Part shown: positions 61,155 through 64,000 of the stretch, piece after piece
How positions within the stretch are numbered: the first letter of the stretch is position 1
How the letters are laid out: each line of letters begins with the position of its first letter
Source of the DNA: an uncultured Eremococcus sp.
Lineage (GTDB): Bacteria; Bacillota; Bacilli; Lactobacillales; Aerococcaceae
Direction: 5' to 3'
Length of the DNA stretch: 64,000 nucleotides
Assembly: GCA_943914835.1 (NCBI GenBank)
Contig: CALUDO010000007.1
Location: 1 to 64,000 of the forward strand
Notes under the pieces: generated by a model
Told to the model about the DNA's origin: nothing
What the model saw: only the letters and a program-made list of their open reading frames with translations
The model's database searches: none
Position numbers and translations under genes: made by a program

Positions 61155-62438
61155 ATGACCACTTTTACACGCGGAAATCTCTATCTATTACAAGGATTTT
61201 TGCTTATCTTCTTGGCTAGCTTCCCCAACTCTCTTGTCTTAGAAATTATTTTAATCACCCTAGCCTCTTTCTTGTTTTACCAAGAAGCCTTACTATTTCA
61301 AGCCCAGCACAAATTTAAACTCATTCTAGTCTCTAGCTATCTCCTAATTTTACTGTGGTTAGGACTAGGGTTTGGCTTAATCCAGTTACTGGTTTATCTT
61401 TTTATGCTTCTTCAAATAGGACTATTTATTCTTAATACTATTCAAGTCATTCTCCAGATCCAGCAGAGAAATCTTAGCTACAAGGCCCCTTTTATGAATT
61501 TATTCCTCCATGGTCTGTGTATCATTTTAGGTCTAGCTGGCTACCTCAACCAACCTTTCTTTCCCTTAGCCCTAGGTATTTATAGCATTTTAATCATAGG
61601 CATCCTCTTTGTTAGCCCAAATAAAGGGGGTCACACTAAGCTCCAGTTTCTACACCGCCTTCCTCTACCTGTCTGGTTGGAAGCCATCCTCCCCTATCGC
61701 CAAATGAACCAGGTCAACCATATTCTGGCTAATCCTAGCCATTGGGATCAAGTAGACTCCCTGAAGGACCAGCAGATCCTTAGTCAAGTTGACCAGATCA
61801 TTGAAATTCAAAATCAACTTTCCAATAGTCTCACTATTATGGTCCAGTCAGGTCAAGCTTCTTATGATCGAATTGGGCATGTAGACCTAGCCTTGAATGG
61901 TCAAGTCTTTTCCTACGGAAATTTTGATCCAGATAGCCGTCGTTTATTTGATATTCTAGGGGACGGTGTCTGCATGCAAGTGGACCAAGCTAGCTATCTC
62001 CATTACCTAATGAGTCGCCACGTAAGTATCTTTGCTTATGTTATCGATATTAGCCCTCAAGTGGCCCAGGAAATAAAGCGAAAGATTTCCCACTTGGAGG
62101 GCCAAGGTCAGCTTTGGAAACCTCGCTCCACCGCCCAGTTGGCTGACTTTGCTGGTCGAATGGACCGCTTAGCTCAAGCTAAATTCTATAAATTAAGTCA
62201 AGGGCTCTTTAAGAACTATAATCTATTTGGAGCCAATTGTGTCCTAATGACTGGCTACCTGCTTCAGCTAGCTGGTCTTCCCCTGAAAACAATCTCCGCT
62301 ATACTTAGCCCCGGCACCCTCTTTGATGTTCTTAATCATAGACAGAGTTCCTGGAACTATCATAGGTTCATATTGAGCCACAAGGCCTACCAGATTCAAA
62401 ACTACCTGAGAAATAATCAAAGTTCCCCTAAACTATGA
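61155..62438 (+). CDS. Membrane protein with C-terminal permuted papain-like domain (candidate)
   Basis: A 427-residue protein that I cannot match to a named family. Residues 8-155 hold about six to seven hydrophobic helices. A cytoplasmic or surface domain from about residue 165 to the end contains YDRIGHVDLALNG (H242), FSYGNFDPDSRR, GDGVCMQVD, and LFGANCVLMTGYLLQLAGLPL (C362). His before Cys, with the strand and helix pattern around them, is what circularly permuted NlpC/P60-type (YiiX-like) cysteine enzymes show. The ATG at 61155 has GGAGG 8 bases upstream. It is monocistronic. Confidence 0.5.
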   Translation: MTTFTRGNLYLLQGFLLIFLASFPNSLVLEIILITLASFLFYQEALLFQAQHKFKLILVSSYLLILLWLGLGFGLIQLLVYLFMLLQIGLFILNTIQVILQIQQRNLSYKAPFMNLFLHGLCIILGLAGYLNQPFFPLALGIYSILIIGILFVSPNKGGHTKLQFLHRLPLPVWLEAILPYRQMNQVNHILANPSHWDQVDSLKDQQILSQVDQIIEIQNQLSNSLTIMVQSGQASYDRIGHVDLALNGQVFSYGNFDPDSRRLFDILGDGVCMQVDQASYLHYLMSRHVSIFAYVIDISPQVAQEIKRKISHLEGQGQLWKPRSTAQLADFAGRMDRLAQAKFYKLSQGLFKNYNLFGANCVLMTGYLLQLAGLPLKTISAILSPGTLFDVLNHRQSSWNYHRFILSHKAYQIQNYLRNNQSSPKL

Positions 62439-62462
62439 TTAGATTAATTTTTTACCGCAAAT

Positions 62463-62491
62463 TTGTCATAATTTTAATTCTCTGCTATAAT
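62463..62491 (+). promoter_or_regulatory. Promoter of the thi operon
   Basis: TTGTCA (62463-62468) and TATAAT (62486-62491), 17 bases apart, with a TG extension (TGCTATAAT). Confidence 0.8.
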
Positions 62492-62506
62492 GTTTAGTAA
62501 ACTGAA

Positions 62507-62583
62507 TACTTACATTTGGGGTGCGCAAGCTGAGATTATACCCATTGAACCTGTGCAGTTAATACTGGCGAAGGAAAATGTGA
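62507..62583 (+). ncRNA. TPP riboswitch (THI element)
   Basis: The THI-box order is complete: GGGGTGC, GCTGAGAT, ACCC, TGAACCTG, CAGTTAATACTG and CGAAGGAAA. This is the thiamine pyrophosphate aptamer. It lies between a good promoter and a hairpin terminator in front of thiW, so thiamine pyrophosphate should turn the operon off. Confidence 0.95.
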
Positions 62584-62633
62584 TACATATTCCATACAAG
62601 TGATAGTGAAATGTCGACCATTTCTCTTATTTC

Positions 62634-62661
62634 AATGCGCCCCTAGTGGGCGTATTTTTTA
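62634..62661 (+). terminator. Riboswitch-controlled intrinsic terminator
   Basis: TGCGCCC and GTGGGCGTA form a short GC-rich stem, followed by seven T, between the TPP aptamer and thiW: the expression platform. Confidence 0.8.
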
Positions 62662-62691
62662 TTAGAAAATTTTGTAGAGAAGATGATATAT

Positions 62692-63210
62692 ATGTACCAT
62701 AAGACCACTCAGAAACTGATTCTCCTTGCCATTATGATTGCCATTGATTTTATCCTTTCTCCCCTTTTTCGCATTGAGGGAATGGCCCCTATGTCCAGTG
62801 TGATTAATATTATAGGTGCCTTGGCCATGGGTCCCCTTTATGTCACCTTGATGGCAAGTATCTGTGGAATCCTACGTATGCTACTCCTAGGCATCCCTCC
62901 TTTAGCTCTCACCGGAGCTATCTTTGGAGCCCTATGTGCAGGTTCTTTAGCTAAGTTTTGGCCAAAACATAGATTTTGGGGAGCTGCTTTAGGAGAAATT
63001 GTGGGCACGGGTATTATTGGTAGTCTCTTATCATACCCGGTCATGGTCTGGTTTACCGGGCAAAGGAGCCAACTCTTCTGGTTAGTTTATACTCCCCGCT
63101 TCTTAGGAGCCACTTTAATCGGTAGTTTAATTGCTGGTTTAGTCCTAAGTCGCCTCAGCCGAGTATCTTCCTTTATCAAAATGCAAAAGCTATTTGGAGT
63201 GATTCGATGA
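62692..63210 (+). CDS. thiW: ECF transporter S component ThiW
   Basis: A 172-residue membrane protein with five or six helices, the substrate-binding S component of an energy-coupling-factor transporter for the thiazole precursor of thiamine. Features are FRIEGMAPMSSVINIIGALAMGPLY and GAIFGALCAGSLA. It needs the shared EcfA1/A2/T module, not in this window. ATG at 62692 is chosen with GAGAAG upstream; an ATG three codons earlier overlaps it. It overlaps thiM by 4 bases and is under the TPP riboswitch. Confidence 0.88.
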   Translation: MYHKTTQKLILLAIMIAIDFILSPLFRIEGMAPMSSVINIIGALAMGPLYVTLMASICGILRMLLLGIPPLALTGAIFGALCAGSLAKFWPKHRFWGAALGEIVGTGIIGSLLSYPVMVWFTGQRSQLFWLVYTPRFLGATLIGSLIAGLVLSRLSRVSSFIKMQKLFGVIR

Positions 63211-64000
63211 ATTTAATTGATAAGTTAAAAGAAGGAGCAAGTCAGGTCCTTCCCTTAGACCGTCCCCTAATCCACTGTATTTCAAATGAAATAAGCGCCG
63301 AAAGTGTGGCCAATTGCCTCCTATACCTTAACGCTCGCCCCATAATGGCCTACGATGAACGAGAAATTACGGATATCAATCAGGCTAGCCAGGTTTTGTT
63401 TATTAATCTGGGCCAAATGAATATCAATAAGGAAAAAGGGATTTTAAGAGCTGCCCGTTTGAGTCGCCAAAGTCACAAGCCTTGGGGAATTGATATTGTC
63501 GGAATAGCCGCAAGTCAGGTCCGCAAAGACCTGGTCCAAGAACTCGTTGACTTAGGTCCCAGCTTGGTCAAAGGAAATCTCTCAGAAATGCGTCATTTCT
63601 GCCAACTAGCTTCTCCTGCTCGCGGGGTGGATACAGCCCCGCAAGATAATGAACTTAAGGCCATCCAAGAATTAGCCTTTCAAATGAATGTTCTATCTCT
63701 TAAGAAGCCCCATACCTGCTATGTTGCAACGGGGGCCATTGATATTATGTCCTACCAGGGGGAAACGCTTCTATTAGAAAACGGTGTTCCCCAACTTGAT
63801 CAATTTGTAGGCTCAGGTGACATGGTTGGTAGTATGATGGTCGCTTGCTTGACCCAAACCTCTTCTCCTCTCTTAGCTGCCTTCACTGGCCTCTCCTACT
63901 TTAATATATGTGGAGAAGTGGCGGATCATAAACATGAGTCCCAAGGTGTGGAAAGCTTTCGCCACCATCTGCTAGATGAACTAAGTTTTAACTACCAGCA
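63207..64000 (+). CDS. thiM: Hydroxyethylthiazole kinase (partial, runs off the window)
   Basis: At least 264 residues of ThiM, which phosphorylates 4-methyl-5-(2-hydroxyethyl)thiazole for thiamine salvage; the frame is open at the window end. It starts with ATGA overlapping the thiW stop. Motifs are RPLIHCISNEISAESVAN at the N terminus, LVKGNLSEM and GSGDMVGSMM. The last normally reads TGTGC; here Asp (D205) replaces the active-site Cys. Coupled with thiW it forms an uptake-and-salvage pair under the TPP riboswitch. Confidence 0.92.
   Translation, partial: MNLIDKLKEGASQVLPLDRPLIHCISNEISAESVANCLLYLNARPIMAYDEREITDINQASQVLFINLGQMNINKEKGILRAARLSRQSHKPWGIDIVGIAASQVRKDLVQELVDLGPSLVKGNLSEMRHFCQLASPARGVDTAPQDNELKAIQELAFQMNVLSLKKPHTCYVATGAIDIMSYQGETLLLENGVPQLDQFVGSGDMVGSMMVACLTQTSSPLLAAFTGLSYFNICGEVADHKHESQGVESFRHHLLDELSFNYQ

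Overview
The window reads as a low-to-moderate GC Gram-positive chromosome, most likely from the order Lactobacillales. The evidence is a mevalonate (not MEP) isoprenoid operon, a class Ib ribonucleotide reductase nrdI-nrdE-nrdF, a potABCD operon next to murB, an ECF-type ThiW under a TPP riboswitch, two LPXTG wall-anchored proteins, CcpA-type cre-like sites and a CopY/cop-box copper system. An Aerococcaceae-like lineage (Aerococcus/Facklamia group) is a guess from gene content, not a proven placement. There are no rRNA or tRNA genes, no insertion sequences, no phage genes and no CRISPR array. Gene density is high and no gene-free stretch exceeds 300 bases.

Layout. 0-11 kb is a catabolic and metal region: an FMN reductase, crotonase plus thiolase divergent from an acyl-CoA dehydrogenase (each promoter carries a cre-like site), a PLP amino-acid racemase, an aldehyde dehydrogenase, the copper export operon copA-copZ with two cop operators, a second acyl-CoA dehydrogenase and a LysR regulator divergent from a split chromate transporter pair. 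13.2-17.4 kb is the mevalonate operon mvaK1-mvaD-mvaK2-fni. 17.6-23.1 kb holds coaA, full-length guaA, a DUF4349 lipoprotein, a second GMP synthase that lacks its glutaminase domain, and cadD preceded by a short Cys-ending leader peptide. 23.2-29.3 kb has a DUF4230 protein, an rpiA-pdp-xre nucleoside operon, a CpXC protein, and a GT2/GtrA glycosylation pair. 29.4-37.3 kb has potABCD, murB, tsaE, a GNAT, a DUF4430 lipoprotein and pta.

37.4-46.6 kb centres on the nrd operon, whose promoter has two NrdR-type boxes 31 bp apart. Divergent from it is the most unusual gene here: a CopY copper repressor (winged helix plus CxCx4CxC) fused in frame to a complete Nudix hydrolase. It is followed by a nucleoside deoxyribosyltransferase and the polyphosphate pair ppx-ppk. 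46.7-54.2 kb has a large LPXTG protein with about six copies of a roughly 110-residue repeat, an ABC-F ATPase, guaC, and a broken LPXTG gene. 54.3-58.4 kb is a LytS/LytTR two-component system with a CstA-family (pyruvate-type) transporter and a 9-12-9 direct repeat typical of LytTR operators in front of the transporter. 58.5-64 kb has an MFS exporter, a YebC protein, a glutathione peroxidase, a membrane protein fused to a possible permuted papain-like domain, and a TPP-riboswitch-controlled thiW-thiM operon that runs off the end.

How the parts fit together: copper handling is split between copAZ (7-9.6 kb) and its probable regulator 31 kb away. Purine interconversion is represented by two GMP synthases and GMP reductase. 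Thiolase could feed acetoacetyl-CoA either to beta-oxidation-type chemistry or to mevalonate synthesis, but the HMG-CoA synthase and reductase are not in this window.
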